64,000 nucleotides of DNA from Streptomyces sp. DG1A-41. Its GTDB lineage: Bacteria; Actinomycetota; Actinomycetes; Streptomycetales; Streptomycetaceae. This document shows positions 37,206 through 47,533 of this stretch, piece by piece. The notes beneath the pieces were generated by a model. It had not been told where the DNA came from and ran no database searches. It was given only the letters and a program-made list of their open reading frames with translations. The position numbers and the translations under genes were made by a program. The stretch covers positions 6,471,001 to 6,535,000 of the forward strand of contig NZ_CP146350.1 of NCBI RefSeq assembly GCF_037055355.1. Reading direction: 5' to 3'. Each line of letters starts with the position of its first letter. The first letter of the stretch is position 1.

Positions 37206-38810
37206 ATGACCGCACCCAGCGAGCTCGACGATTCCTTCCACGTCTTCGACACCACCCTGCGCGACGGAGCACAGCGGGAGGGCATCAACCTCACCGTCGC
37301 CGACAAGCTGGCCATCGCGCGGCACCTGGACGACTTCGGCGTGGGCTTCATCGAGGGCGGCTGGCCGGGCGCGAACCCCCGGGACACCGAGTTCTTCGCC
37401 CGCGCCCAGAAGGAGATCGACTTCCAGCACGCCCAGCTGGTCGCGTTCGGCTCCACCCGCCGGGCCGGCACCACCGCCGCGGAGGACCCGCAGGTCAGGG
37501 CGCTCCTGGAATCCGGCGCGCAGGTGATCACGCTGGTCGCCAAGTCGCACGACCGCCATGTCGAGCTCGCCCTGCGCACGACCCTGGACGAGAACCTGGC
37601 GATGGTCCGCGACACGGTGTCGTTCCTGAAGGAACAGGGCCGCCGGGTCTTCGTCGACTGCGAGCACTTCTTCGACGGCTACCGAGCGAACCCCGAGTAC
37701 GCGAAGTCGGTCGTCCGTACGGCCTCGGCGGCCGGAGCGGACGTGGTGGTCCTCTGCGACACCAACGGCGGCATGCTCCCGGCGCAGATCCAGGCGGTCG
37801 TCGCCACGGTCCTGGCCGACACCGGCGCCCGGCTCGGCATCCACGCCCAGGACGACACGGGCTGCGCGGTGGCGAACACGCTGGCCGCCGTCGACGCGGG
37901 CGCGACGCACGTCCAGTGCACGGCCAACGGCTACGGCGAACGCGTCGGCAACGCCAACCTGTTCCCGGTCGTGGCGGCCCTGGAGCTCAAGTACGGCAAG
38001 CGGGTCCTGCCCGAGGGTCACCTGCGCGAGATGACCCGCATCTCGCACGCGATCGCCGAGGTCGTCAACCTCACGCCGTCCACGCACCAGCCCTACGTCG
38101 GCCTCTCGGCCTTCGCGCACAAGGCCGGCCTGCACGCCTCGGCCATCAAGGTCGACCCGGACCTGTACCAGCACATCGACCCCGAGCAGGTCGGCAACAC
38201 CATGCGGATGCTGGTCTCCGACATGGCCGGCCGCGCCTCCATCGAGCTCAAGGGCAAGGAACTCGGCATCGACCTCGGCGGCGACCGCGAACTGGTCGGC
38301 CGGGTGGTCGAGCGGGTGAAGGAGCGCGAACTCAGGGGCTACACGTACGAGGCGGCGGACGCGAGCTTCGAGATCCTCCTGCGCACCGAGGTCCAGGGCA
38401 AGCCGCTGCGCTACTTCGAGGTCGAGTCCTGGCGCGCCATCGTCGAGGACCGGCCCGACGGCTCCCACGCCAACGAGGCCACGGTCAAGCTCTGGGCCAA
38501 GGGCGAGCGCATCGTCGCCACGGCCGAGGGCAACGGCCCGGTCAACGCGCTGGACCGGGCGCTGCGCGTGGGCCTGGAGAAGATCTACCCGCAGCTCGCC
38601 CAGCTGGAGCTGGTGGACTACAAGGTCCGCATCCTGGAGGGCAAGCACGGCACCAACTCGACGACCCGCGTGCTGATCTCCACGTCCGACGGCGCGGGCG
38701 AGTGGTCGACGGTGGGTGTGGCCGACAACGTCATCGCCGCGAGCTGGCAGGCCCTGGAGGACGCGTACACGTACGGGCTGCTGCGGGCGGGAGTGACCCC
38801 GGCCGAGTAG
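37206..38810 (+). CDS. cimA: Citramalate synthase
   Basis: The 534-residue protein belongs to the 2-isopropylmalate synthase/homocitrate synthase superfamily. It matches the CimA branch: an N-terminal TIM barrel with FHVFDTTLRDGAQREGINLT and EGGWPGANPRDTEFF, metal and acetyl-CoA elements such as IHAQDDTGCAVANTLAAVDA and QCTANGYGERVGNANL, and a C-terminal LeuA allosteric domain (from about 400). It condenses pyruvate with acetyl-CoA to citramalate, opening a threonine-independent route to 2-oxobutyrate and isoleucine. AGGAG precedes ATG 37206. A leucine-type IPMS function is less likely, because EGGWPGANP rather than an IPMS-type motif is present. Confidence 0.88.
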   Translation: MTAPSELDDSFHVFDTTLRDGAQREGINLTVADKLAIARHLDDFGVGFIEGGWPGANPRDTEFFARAQKEIDFQHAQLVAFGSTRRAGTTAAEDPQVRALLESGAQVITLVAKSHDRHVELALRTTLDENLAMVRDTVSFLKEQGRRVFVDCEHFFDGYRANPEYAKSVVRTASAAGADVVVLCDTNGGMLPAQIQAVVATVLADTGARLGIHAQDDTGCAVANTLAAVDAGATHVQCTANGYGERVGNANLFPVVAALELKYGKRVLPEGHLREMTRISHAIAEVVNLTPSTHQPYVGLSAFAHKAGLHASAIKVDPDLYQHIDPEQVGNTMRMLVSDMAGRASIELKGKELGIDLGGDRELVGRVVERVKERELRGYTYEAADASFEILLRTEVQGKPLRYFEVESWRAIVEDRPDGSHANEATVKLWAKGERIVATAEGNGPVNALDRALRVGLEKIYPQLAQLELVDYKVRILEGKHGTNSTTRVLISTSDGAGEWSTVGVADNVIAASWQALEDAYTYGLLRAGVTPAE

Positions 38811-38816
38811 GACGGG

Positions 38817-38845
38817 CGGCGACGGCGCCTTCCGCGCCGTCGCCG
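38817..38845 (+). terminator. cimA terminator hairpin
   Basis: CGGCGACGGCGC (38817-38828) pairs perfectly with GCGCCGTCGCCG (38834-38845), starting six bases after the cimA stop. It lacks a T-tract. Confidence 0.8.
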
Positions 38846-38974
38846 TCAGCCGACCGTTCGGTCCGTGCCGTCCGCGCCGGTCCGCGTCGTCCGTGCGCAG
38901 CGCCCCGAAATCCGTGCCTCGACCGATATCCCTTTCTGTGTCGATTTTTTGCCGATTCGGGTAGCTTCGAACAT

Positions 38975-40326
38975 ATGAAGGTCGCACTGGTGCGTACCCT
39001 CGTACGCCTGCTGATCGTGCCGGTCGTCGCCGTACTGGCGGCGCTCATGGTCGGTGCGCCCGGTGCGCACGCGGCCACGGACCTCTCGAAGGTCGCCGAG
39101 GAACTGCGCGAGAACCCGGTCTACGTCGATCCGGCCGCCTCCGGCCAGCTGGCCGAGTCGGACGCCGAGGCGCTCGCCGACAAGATCAAGGACGCGGACA
39201 AGCCCGTCTTCGTGGCGGTCCTCCCGGCCGACTTCCCCACGCAGGACCTCTTCCGGAACCTCCGCACCGAGACCGGCGTCACCGGCCTGTACGGCATTCG
39301 CCTCGGCGACGAGTTCGACGCCCGTGCCGACAGCTCGGTGATGAGCGGCCAGGCGGTGTCCAACCTGGTCACGGCCGTGCGCGACGCGGGTGACGCCAAG
39401 GCCCAGCTGAACGACTTCGTCGACGACGCCCTGCGCAACGTGGGCGGCTCGGCGCCCAGCAGCTGGAGCGACGGCTCGGGCACCGACGTGCCGGTCGGCG
39501 GCCTGGTCACGGTCGGCGCACTGATCGCGGCCGGAGGCGTGGGCGCCTACACGCTGGCCCGCCGCAACCGCCGCCGCCACGAAGAGGAGCAGTGGGCCGC
39601 GCTGGAGAAGCTGCGCGTGGTGGTCGACGAGGACATCACCGCCTTCGGCGAGGAACTCGACCGCCTCGACTTCCACCCCGGCGAACCGGGCGCCGACGAC
39701 GCGATGCGTGCCGACTACGAGCACGCCCTGGACTCCTACGAACAGGCGAAGTCCCTGATGGCGGCCGCGACGAAACCGGAAGACGTGCGGGCCGTGACCC
39801 AGGCCGTGGAGGACGGGCGGTTCTCCATGGCGCGACTCGATGCCCGCCGCGAGGGCCGCCCGCTGCCGGCGCGCCGCCCGCCCTGCTTCTTCGACCCCCG
39901 CCACGGCCCCTCGGTCGCCGACGCGAGCTGGACGCCCCCGGGCGGCGCCACGCGCGACGTCCCCGTCTGCGCGGCCGACCGGGACCGGCTCGCCGAGGGC
40001 CGCGACCCGGTGATCCGCGAGGTCGACACCGAGTACGGCCGCCGCCCGTACTGGGAGGCCGGCCCGGCGTACGGCCCCTGGCCGGCGGCTACTTCGGCGG
40101 CGGCATCCTGCCCGGCCTCCTCATCGGGACCATGCTCGGCAGCATGATGGCCGGCCCCGCCTACGCGGCCGACTACGGCTCCGGCTACGGCGACTTCGGC
40201 GGCCACGAGGGCGGCGACGTCTCCGGCGCGGACTTCGACACCGGCGACTTCGGAGGCGGCTTCGGCGATGGGGGCTTCGGCGGCGGCGACTTCGGTGGGG
40301 GAGGGGACTTCGGAGGCGGCTTCTGA
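38975..40326 (+). pseudogene. TPM-domain membrane protein, one-base frameshift near the C-terminus
   Basis: From ATG 38975 the protein has a signal peptide (MKVALVRTLVRLLIVPVVAV, ending GAHAA). An extracytoplasmic TPM-like domain covers 35-165 (ENPVYVDPAASGQL, AVLPADFP). A transmembrane helix (VTVGALIAAGGVGAYTLARR) and a cytoplasmic coiled region follow. The frame breaks at about 40081 (one G lost after GPAYGPW). The expected end GGYFGGGILPGLLIGTMLGS, then a Gly/Phe/Asp-rich tail (GDFGGGFGDGGFGGGDFGGG), lies in the next frame. Restored length is about 450 residues. Function is unclear; TPM proteins are linked to envelope quality control. Confidence 0.78.
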
Positions 40327-40449
40327 CCCGAGCCGCCCGGACCCGCCCGGAGCCTCACGACCGACGGGTCCGAGCCCATCCCTCTCCGCGAACAGACCGA
40401 GGGCGTGGTGCCGGAGAAGCAGCGCCGGGCACTTACCCTCCTGCATCCG

Positions 40450-40600
40450 TGCCGGGGGTCAGTGCCCGGCCGCTTCCCGGTCCAGGACGCGCGCCCGTGG
40501 CGGAGGCGTCGCCCCGGGTTGCTGCCCTGGGTCCCCGGCATCTGTTCCGGGGGTCAGTGCCCGGCCACGTCCCGGTCCGGGACCCGTTCCCGCTGTCGCC
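40450..40600. repeat. Two direct copies of a transporter 3'-end segment
   Basis: CCGGGGGTCAGTGCCCGGCC occurs at about 40450 and again at about 40547, and both copies continue into similar sequence (CNTCCCGGTCCRGGAC). On the minus strand both encode the ending R-ERV-PDRDVAGH or R-ARV-LDREAAGH plus stop. The left copy looks like an abandoned duplicate of the last about 15 codons of the MFS gene. Confidence 0.55.
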
Positions 40601-41725
40601 ACACGACCCCGGCGACCATGCCCGCCAGCGCGACCAGCGCCGCGCTGACCCACACCGGCGACCGGTACCCGAACCCCGCGCCGATCACCATGCCGCCGGC
40701 CAAGGGCCCAGCGCGGCGCCGACGTTGAACGCGGCCGTGGCGAAACCCCCTGCCAGCGTGGGCGCGCCCGGGGCCGCGTACAGCACCTGGGAGATCAGTG
40801 TGGAGCCGACGCCGAAGCACAGCGCCCCCTGGGCGAAGACGAGCCCGAGTGCCAGGACCGGGTGCCCGGCCCCGAGTGCCAGGAGGCACCAGCCCAGGCA
40901 CACCGCGACGCCTCCGCCGGCCAGGACCGGCACGGGGCGCCGGTCGGCGATCCGCCCAGCGGCGGTCACCCCCGCGAACGACCCCGCCCCGAACAGCGCG
41001 AGCACCCCCGGCACCCAGGCGCTGCCCAGCCCCGCCACCTCGGTGACCAGCGGCGCGAGATAGGTGAAGGTGCAGAACGTCGCACCGTTCACCAGGGCGC
41101 CCAGCAGCAGCGTCACGACCAGCCGAGGGCTGCGCAGCGACCGCAGTTCACCGCGCAGCGCGGGCGGCGCACCCCCCGCCGCACCGCCCGGCACCGACCT
41201 CGCCACCGCCACCAGCGCGGGCAGCGACACCAGTGCCACGGCCCAGAACGCCGCACGCCAGCCCCACAGCCCGCCCAGCACGGCCCCGGCGGGCACCCCG
41301 GCCACACACGCCAGCGTCACCCCGCCCAGCAGCATGGACGTGGCCCGGCCCTTCGCGTCCGCCGGGACCATGCTCACGGCGGCCACGAGGGCGACGGCGA
41401 GGAACCCGGCGTTGGCGAGCGCCCCCACGACCCGCGTGGCGAGCAGCACCTCGAAACTGTCGGTGAGCGCACCGACGACATGGACGGCGAGAAACACGAC
41501 GAGGAACGCCAGCAGCGCACCCCGCCGCGGCCAGCGCCGCGCGAGCCCCGCCACCAGCGGCGCCCCCACTACCATCCCCACCGCGAAGGCGGAGGTCAGC
41601 GCCCCCGCCGTGGGAACGGACACCCCCAGATCCCGCGCGATGTCCGGCACGAGACCGGACAGCATGAACTCGGACGTTCCCTGCGCGAACACGGCAAGGC
41701 CCAGCAGAAGAAGAGCGAACGGCAT
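40554..41725 (-). pseudogene. MFS transporter (Cmx/arabinose efflux type), one-base frameshift
   Basis: The reading from ATG 41725 gives MPFALLLLGLAVFAQGTSEF, then MLSGLVPDIARDLG, the hallmark start of the CmlA/Cmx and AraJ efflux branch. Twelve helices are expected. At about 40702-40706 one C is lost: after ALGP the chain should read LAGGMVIGAGFGYRSPVWVS and finish at DRDVAGH with the stop at 40554. Restored length is about 390 residues. GGAG lies 7 bases upstream of the chosen start; GTG 41761 is a possible alternative. A drug or sugar exporter is likely. Confidence 0.8.
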
Positions 41726-41882
41726 GAAAAAACTCCGCACCCGGAAGTCGACGTCGGACACGACAGGTCGGACGGCTTCCGGCAGCGGAGCGAGCGGGCG
41801 TCAGCGGCCCGGCATCACGAGCGGCCACCGGAGAGCCGGTGGCCGCACTCTGGACGCCTCGGGGCTGGACATGGGGGAGACG

Positions 41883-42836
41883 TTAGGCGGGCCCGGGGGC
41901 GCGGGTCCAGCGGTTTTCCTCCGGCTCGCCTCGCGTGGCGGTCACAGCCGTGTCCTTCCGGTCTTTCCGGCCCTCACCGCGGTGGACGACGACCACGGCC
42001 GCGAGGCAGACGGCCAGGCCGAGAGCGGTCTGCACGCCGAACGGCTCACCGAACGCGATCGCGCCCCAGACGGCCGTGACCGGAGCCATGAGGAACATCA
42101 GCGTGTTCACCTTCGTCACCCCGGAGCGCTTCAGGATGAGCCAGTACAGCCCGTAGCCGCCGAACGTGGACAGACCCACGAGCCAGGCGACGGCCACCCA
42201 GAACCCGCCCTCGGCGGGCGGCGCGGCGGCTCCGGTGCTCAGGGCCAGCGCGGAGAAGAGGACGGCGCTGGTGGCGCAGTGGACGGTCAGCGACACCGAC
42301 GGAGCGACCCGCGAGCGGGACCGGCTCTCCAGGAACGTGGCGGCGACCAGGGACAGCATCCCGAGCAGCGGGACGGCGTACGCCCACCAGGCCACGCCGG
42401 TCCCGGCCGCCGCGTCGGCCAGGGTGACCACGGCGACGCCGCTCAGCCCCAGACCCAGGCCGATCCACTGCCGGCCCGAGACGTACTGCCCCAGCAGCGG
42501 TCCCGCGAGGGCCCCGGCGACGAGGGGCTGGACACCGTCGATCAGAGCCGTGGTGCCGCTGGAGACGCCGAGTTGGATGGCGTAGTAGACGCTGAGCAGA
42601 TAGCCGCTCTGCGACAGCACGCCGATGACGGCCTGCCGGGTCACGTCCTGGGCGGTGAGACCTCGCCAGGCCGTGCGCGTGAGGGCGGCGACGGCGACGA
42701 GGGCGACGGCCAGCGGCAGGAACCGCCACATCAGGACCGTGATCGCGGACGCGTCGCCCGCACCGAGCTTGGCCCCGATGAACCCGGAGCTCCAGCAGAG
42801 GACGAAGGCGACGGAGAGCAGGATGTTCACGGACAT
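41883..42836 (-). CDS. EamA/DMT-family 10-helix transporter
   Basis: The 317-residue protein has two repeated EamA domains. The first starts MSVNILLSVAFVLCWSSGFI; the second starts near residue 150 (WWAYAVPLLGMLSLVAATFL). About ten membrane helices are expected and the tail is charged. Relatives export amino acids or small metabolites. Codon 1 is ATG 42836. It is divergent from a TetR gene, with shared operator-like repeats between them, so it is probably that repressor's target. Confidence 0.85.
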   Translation of the reverse strand: MSVNILLSVAFVLCWSSGFIGAKLGAGDASAITVLMWRFLPLAVALVAVAALTRTAWRGLTAQDVTRQAVIGVLSQSGYLLSVYYAIQLGVSSGTTALIDGVQPLVAGALAGPLLGQYVSGRQWIGLGLGLSGVAVVTLADAAAGTGVAWWAYAVPLLGMLSLVAATFLESRSRSRVAPSVSLTVHCATSAVLFSALALSTGAAAPPAEGGFWVAVAWLVGLSTFGGYGLYWLILKRSGVTKVNTLMFLMAPVTAVWGAIAFGEPFGVQTALGLAVCLAAVVVVHRGEGRKDRKDTAVTATRGEPEENRWTRAPGPA

Positions 42837-42848
42837 CACAACCAGTAG

Positions 42849-42895
42849 ACAGATCGGTATACCTGTTCCCGGCCCACTATACAGATCGGTATACT
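42849..42895. promoter_or_regulatory. Divergent promoter with two 14-bp direct operator repeats
   Basis: ACAGATCGGTATAC occurs exactly at 42849-42862 and 42881-42894, 32 bases apart (three helical turns). The second copy overlaps TATACT (42890-42895), a good -10 for the TetR gene. Transcription would start at about 42902-42904. The first copy is placed to repress the transporter gene. Confidence 0.7.
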
Positions 42896-42903
42896 CGGGG
42901 GCC

Positions 42904-43488
42904 ATGGGTACCACCGCTGACACCCCGCGCCGGATCACGATGACGCCCGCCGCCCGTCGCGTCCTGGAAGCGGCCGCCCGGCTCTTCTACGAGCGCGGCA
43001 TCCACGCCGTCGGCGTCGACCTCATCGCCGCCGAGGCCGGGGTGACGAAGAAGACCCTCTACGACCGGTTCGGCTCCAAGGAGCAGATCGTCGTGGAGTA
43101 CCTCGCGGACCGCGACGAGCGCTGGCGGGCCTTCCTCGCCGAACGCCTCGACGCGGCCGGGCCCGAGCCGGGCGAGCAGGTCCTGGCGGTCTTCGACGCC
43201 TCGCGCGCGTGGGCGGCGGAGCTGAGTCCCAAGGGGTGCAGCATGGTCAACGCCCACGCGGAGATCAGCGACCCCGCCCACCCGGCCCACCCGGTCATCA
43301 CCGGGCAGAAGCAGTGGATGCTCGCCCTCTTCACCCGCCTCGCCTCGGACAGCACCCCGGAGGGGGCCGACGCCCTGGCCCGGACGCTGATGCTGCTGCA
43401 CGAGGGCGCGCTCGTCGCGCACGGCCTTGGCATCTTCCCGGACCCCATCGCCCACGCCCGCGAACAGGCACGCGCACTGCTCGCATAG
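42904..43488 (+). CDS. TetR-family transcriptional regulator
   Basis: The 194-residue protein has a helix-turn-helix at about 17-65 (ARRVLEAAARLFYERGIHAV, then GVTKKTLYDRFGSKEQIV). The C-terminal helical domain contains GCSMVNAHAEISDPAHP, typical of TetR_C_31-like regulators. The ATG at 42904 lies only about nine bases after the -10 hexamer, which implies a leaderless or nearly leaderless mRNA. It most likely represses the divergent EamA transporter and itself. Confidence 0.87.
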   Translation: MGTTADTPRRITMTPAARRVLEAAARLFYERGIHAVGVDLIAAEAGVTKKTLYDRFGSKEQIVVEYLADRDERWRAFLAERLDAAGPEPGEQVLAVFDASRAWAAELSPKGCSMVNAHAEISDPAHPAHPVITGQKQWMLALFTRLASDSTPEGADALARTLMLLHEGALVAHGLGIFPDPIAHAREQARALLA

Positions 43489-43527
43489 CGGACTGGACCT
43501 GTCCTACTCGGCCCCTACGGTGGTGTC

Positions 43528-44097
43528 ATGGCCTCCGGAGTCCCTCTCTCCTTCGCGACCGTCGCCGACCTGGACTCCCGGCTGGCCGCACACCCCGCGC
43601 CGCATCCCGGCATCTGGGTCAAGGTCGCCAAGAAGGGCTCGGGCATTCCCTCCGTCAGCGCCGCCGACGTCAACGACGTGGCGCTGTGCCACGGGTGGAT
43701 CACCGGGCAGCGCAAGGGGCTCGACGCGTCGTCCTACCTCCAGAGGATCACCCCGCGGCGCCACGGCAGCCTCTGGTCCATGGTCAACGTCCGGCGGGTC
43801 GAGGAGCTGACCGCCGCCGGGCGGATGCGGCCGGGCGGGCTCGCGGAGGTGGCGGCCGCGCGGGCGGACGGCCGCTGGGAGGCGGCGTACGCCTCCCAGC
43901 AGGAGGCCGAGGTCCCGGAGGACCTCGCTGCGGCACTGGAGCGGAGCCCGCGGGCCGCGGCGACCTTCGAGACGCTCGGGGGGACCGACCGGTACCTGGC
44001 GATGCTCGGCGTGCTGCGCGCCCGGACGCCGCGGAGCCGGGCGGCGCGGGCGGCGGCGGCGGTCGCGAAGCTGGAGGCCGGCCGGAAGGCCCGATAG
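43528..44097 (+). CDS. YdeI/OmpD-associated family protein
   Basis: The 189-residue protein begins MASGVPLSFATVADLDSRLA and has the family landmarks GIWVKVAKKGSGI, ALCHGWITGQRKGLD, YLQRITPRRHGSLWS and a helical end with LEAGRKAR. Relatives are annotated as YdeI-like or bacteriocin-protection proteins, and their biochemical role is poorly known. It follows the TetR gene by 39 bases on the same strand. Confidence 0.8.
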   Translation: MASGVPLSFATVADLDSRLAAHPAPHPGIWVKVAKKGSGIPSVSAADVNDVALCHGWITGQRKGLDASSYLQRITPRRHGSLWSMVNVRRVEELTAAGRMRPGGLAEVAAARADGRWEAAYASQQEAEVPEDLAAALERSPRAAATFETLGGTDRYLAMLGVLRARTPRSRAARAAAAVAKLEAGRKAR

Positions 44098-44165
44098 GGC
44101 CCCGTGGGAGAGGGAAGGGCCCGGCACCGTACGGCGCCGGGCCCACAAGCCGTTGGGGAGCGGGG

Positions 44166-45083
<918 letters not shown>

Positions 45084-45131
45084 TTATGGGAATGCCGACG
45101 GTTCTCACACAAGGGGCGCGATCCGGCCAGG

Positions 45132-45159
45132 CCGGCCCGGCGGGGGCTCGCCGGGCCGG
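45132..45159 (-). terminator. Terminator hairpin after the YceI gene
   Basis: CCGGCCCGGCG (45132-45142) pairs perfectly with CGCCGGGCCGG (45149-45159), 11 bases beyond the YceI stop in its direction of transcription. Confidence 0.75.
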
Positions 45160-45169
45160 TGCCGCCGGT

Positions 45170-45769
45170 TCACGCGTTGCGGATCGCCGAGACGTCGAAG
45201 TTGAGCTTGATCTTGTCGGAGACCAGGACGCCGCCGGTCTCGAGGGCGGCGTTCCAGGTCAGGCCCCACTCGGAGCGCAGGATCTCCGCCTTGCCCTCGA
45301 AGCCGACGCGCTCGTTGCCGAAGGGGTCCTTCGCGGCGCCGTTGAACTCGAGGTCGATGGTGAGGGGGCGGGTCGTGCCGAGGATCGTCAGGTCGCCGGT
45401 GATGCGGTACTCGTCGCCGCCGAGGGACTCCGCCGCGGTGGAGCGGAACGTCATGGTCGGGAACTCGTCCGCCTTGAAGAAGTCCGAGCTCTTGAGGTGG
45501 CCGTCGCGGTCGGCGTTGCCCGTCTCGATGCTGTCCATCACGACGTCCAGGGAGGCCGTGGACCGCGAGGGGTCGGTGCCGTCGAGGTGGAGCGTCCCGG
45601 TGAAGTCCTGGAAGCTGCCCTTGACGTTGGTGACCATGGCGTGCCGGGCGACGAAGCCGAGCGTCGAGTGCGCGGGGTCGATCGTGTAGTCGCCGGTCAG
45701 GGCGGCCAGGTCCGGGCGCGCGGCGTCGATCGTGGCGGTCTCGGTGTCCTTGCGGCTGAAGATGCTCAT
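45170..45769 (-). CDS. YceI-family lipid-binding protein
   Basis: The 199-residue protein has the YceI lipocalin-like fold: YTIDPAHSTLGFVARHAMVT at about 28-47, GSFQDFTGTLHLDG, SLDVVMDSIETGNADRDGHL, FPTMTFRSTAAE and LTILGTTRPLTIDLEF. It has no signal peptide, so unlike E. coli YceI it is probably cytoplasmic. Family members bind isoprenoid chains, but the role here is unknown. A large inverted repeat lies just upstream of ATG 45769. Confidence 0.87.
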   Translation of the reverse strand: MSIFSRKDTETATIDAARPDLAALTGDYTIDPAHSTLGFVARHAMVTNVKGSFQDFTGTLHLDGTDPSRSTASLDVVMDSIETGNADRDGHLKSSDFFKADEFPTMTFRSTAAESLGGDEYRITGDLTILGTTRPLTIDLEFNGAAKDPFGNERVGFEGKAEILRSEWGLTWNAALETGGVLVSDKIKLNFDVSAIRNA

Positions 45770-45790
45770 GCGGGTACGCCTCCTGCAGTG

Positions 45791-45856
45791 AATGTTGAAC
45801 GTTGAACTATGTAACGCGACCCACCGTAGACCTATTCCGGTTCAACATTCAACATT
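45791..45856. promoter_or_regulatory. Large inverted repeat upstream of yceI
   Basis: AATGTTGAACGTTGAAC (45791-45807) is nearly the reverse complement of GTTCAACATTCAACATT (45840-45856), with one mismatch in 17. Each arm itself contains repeated GTTGAA. The spacing is 32 bases. Such TTGAA-rich sites resemble MarR-type operators. The nearest genes include no MarR regulator. Confidence 0.6.
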
Positions 45857-45902
45857 CTTGGCGGATGTGTCGCGATCGGGTCGGCGGCGCGAGTGGTACA
45901 CG

Positions 45903-46341
45903 GTGATCAGGACCTCGGTCGCGGTCCTGGCCGAGCTGCTGCGAAGCCCCACCTCGGGCGGCCATGTGAAGTGCTGGGAGCGTTTCGCGGAGGCCGCCGC
46001 CCGACTCCCCGAACCACTGCCCGACGGCACCCGGTCCGGCCTCGACCTGACCGTCTACTTCCTCGGCGAGCGCGAACGGGTCGACGTCCTCGCGCCGCGC
46101 GTGCGCCTCGTCACGCTCCGCCCGGTGCTCGGCACGGCCGCCCTGACCTCGGCCGACGGCGCGGAGGACGTCACCGACCTCGCCCCGTACCACCCCCGGC
46201 TCGCGGCCTTGCGGCCGCGCCACGACGTCTGGCACCTCACCCACTGCTTCGCCTACGCCACCACCGCCGTCCGCCTCGCCCGCAGATCCGCCCCGGCACC
46301 CCGGCTGCTCGCCTCCGTGCACACCGACGTCCCGCTGCTTC
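45903..46341 (+). pseudogene. Truncated glycosyltransferase N-terminus
   Basis: From GTG 45903 the frame reads VIRTSVAVLAELLRSPTSGG, then HVKCWERFAEAAARLPE, DLTVYFLGERE, DLAPYHPRLAALRPRHDVWH and LLASVHTDVPLL. This is the acceptor-side domain of a GT1/GT4-like glycosyltransferase (about 145 residues). The gene then stops matching at TTCGAA (46339-46344), where sequence complementary to the radical-SAM gene begins. The sugar-donor domain is absent. An inversion, deletion or assembly misjoin could explain this. Confidence 0.6.
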
Positions 46342-47176
46342 GAAGACCTCGGGGTGGCGCAGCAGGACGTCGCTGCGGGTCTCCAGGTAGTAGCGCTTGC
46401 GGATGCCGCGCCGTTCCACCTCCGCGGCGATGGCGTCCCCGTGCTCGGGCCGGATGAAGGCCACGTCGTCGACGATGAAGACGTTCGGCTCCCGGATGTT
46501 CGCCAGGTCCTCGGCCGCCGCCTCGGGCGACGCCTTGCGGTAACTGCGGCCGTAGAACGTCCACGCCGAGCAGAACGAGCAGTGCCACGGACAGCCGCGC
46601 GTGAACTCGACGGAGGCGCACGGGTCCAGTTCCCCGATGAAGTACCGGCGCCGGGCGCGCATCAGGTCCCGCGCGGGCAGCGGCGTGTCGATGCCGTGCA
46701 GCATCAGCGGCGCGGGACCCGGCCGGCGGCCGTGACGATGCCGGGCACGCCCGCCACGTCCCCGTCGCGGACCGCCTCCAGCAGCGGCCCGATCGCGGGT
46801 TCGCCCTCGCCGCGCACCACCGCGTCCACCGTCCCCTCGGCCTGCTCCAGCACGTCCTCGGCGACGAACGAGACGCTGTGCCCGCCCAGGAACACGAAGC
46901 AGCCCGGCACCGCCCGCTTCACCTCCGCGGCCAGGTCGATGGCCTCCGGGATGTTCGCCGGGTATTTCAGCGAGATGCCGAGCGCCTCCGGCCGGAAGGA
47001 CCGCACCTCGCCGCGCAGCGTCCCGAGGCTCAGCACCTGGAGGTTTACGACCCGCACCTCGTGCCCGGCACGCGGGCCGCGCCCGCCACCCCTTCGAGGC
47101 CGAGGGGCTCGAGCCGCAGGAAGATCTCGGAGTACATCAGGGCGCTGGGATGGACGAGCAGCACACGCCTGATCAC
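46342..47176 (-). pseudogene. Truncated B12-binding radical SAM protein (HpnR-like)
   Basis: The N-terminus from GTG 47176 (or GTG 47164) reads VIRRVLLVHPSALMYSEIFL. A B12-binding domain follows (EVRVVNLQVLSLGTLRGEVR, LGGHSVSFVAEDVLEQAEGT). The radical-SAM domain has FTRGCPWHCSFCSAW, with the CxxxCxxC cluster motif. One base is missing at about 47062 and another at about 46713. The protein then stops matching at the same TTCGAA where the glycosyltransferase fragment ends. Relatives act as hopanoid C-3 methylases. This copy lacks the C-terminal half. Confidence 0.65.
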
Positions 47177-47533
47177 CTCGCCACGGGCAGCCGTACCGGA
47201 CACGGGTGCCCCCTACGTAACCCGGAGCGACCGGTCCGCGTGCCGCCCATACCGCCGCCTGGCGGCACCGGGCGGCACGCAGGGGTGGTCCTGTCGCATC
47301 CCGTGCGAGGCGGCCCGGCCCGCGGACCGCCCCGGCACGGCGCCCGCCGGACCGGGTGAGCCCGGCCCGCCGGAACGGCCTCACCACTGGCGCGGGACCC
47401 TGCGGTGGCGGTGTCCTGGAAGACGAGGTTCCGTTTCAACGGACCGGCATGGAAACAGACGGGGTTCCATTCCCCGGAACCGCACTGAGACAGCCGAGAC
47501 CACGGCGGACGCACAGCGCAGGGAGACCGACCG
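47177..47533. other. Intergenic region between radical-SAM and SDR genes
   Basis: No gene is supported in these 357 bases. Two short dyads with GGTTCC arms occur, near 47428 (GGTTCCGTTTCAACGGACC) and at 47463-47481 (GGTTCC and GGAACC around ATTCCCC). Divergent promoters are expected here, but no clear -35/-10 pair stands out. An AGGGAG ribosome site ends the region. Confidence 0.4.
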
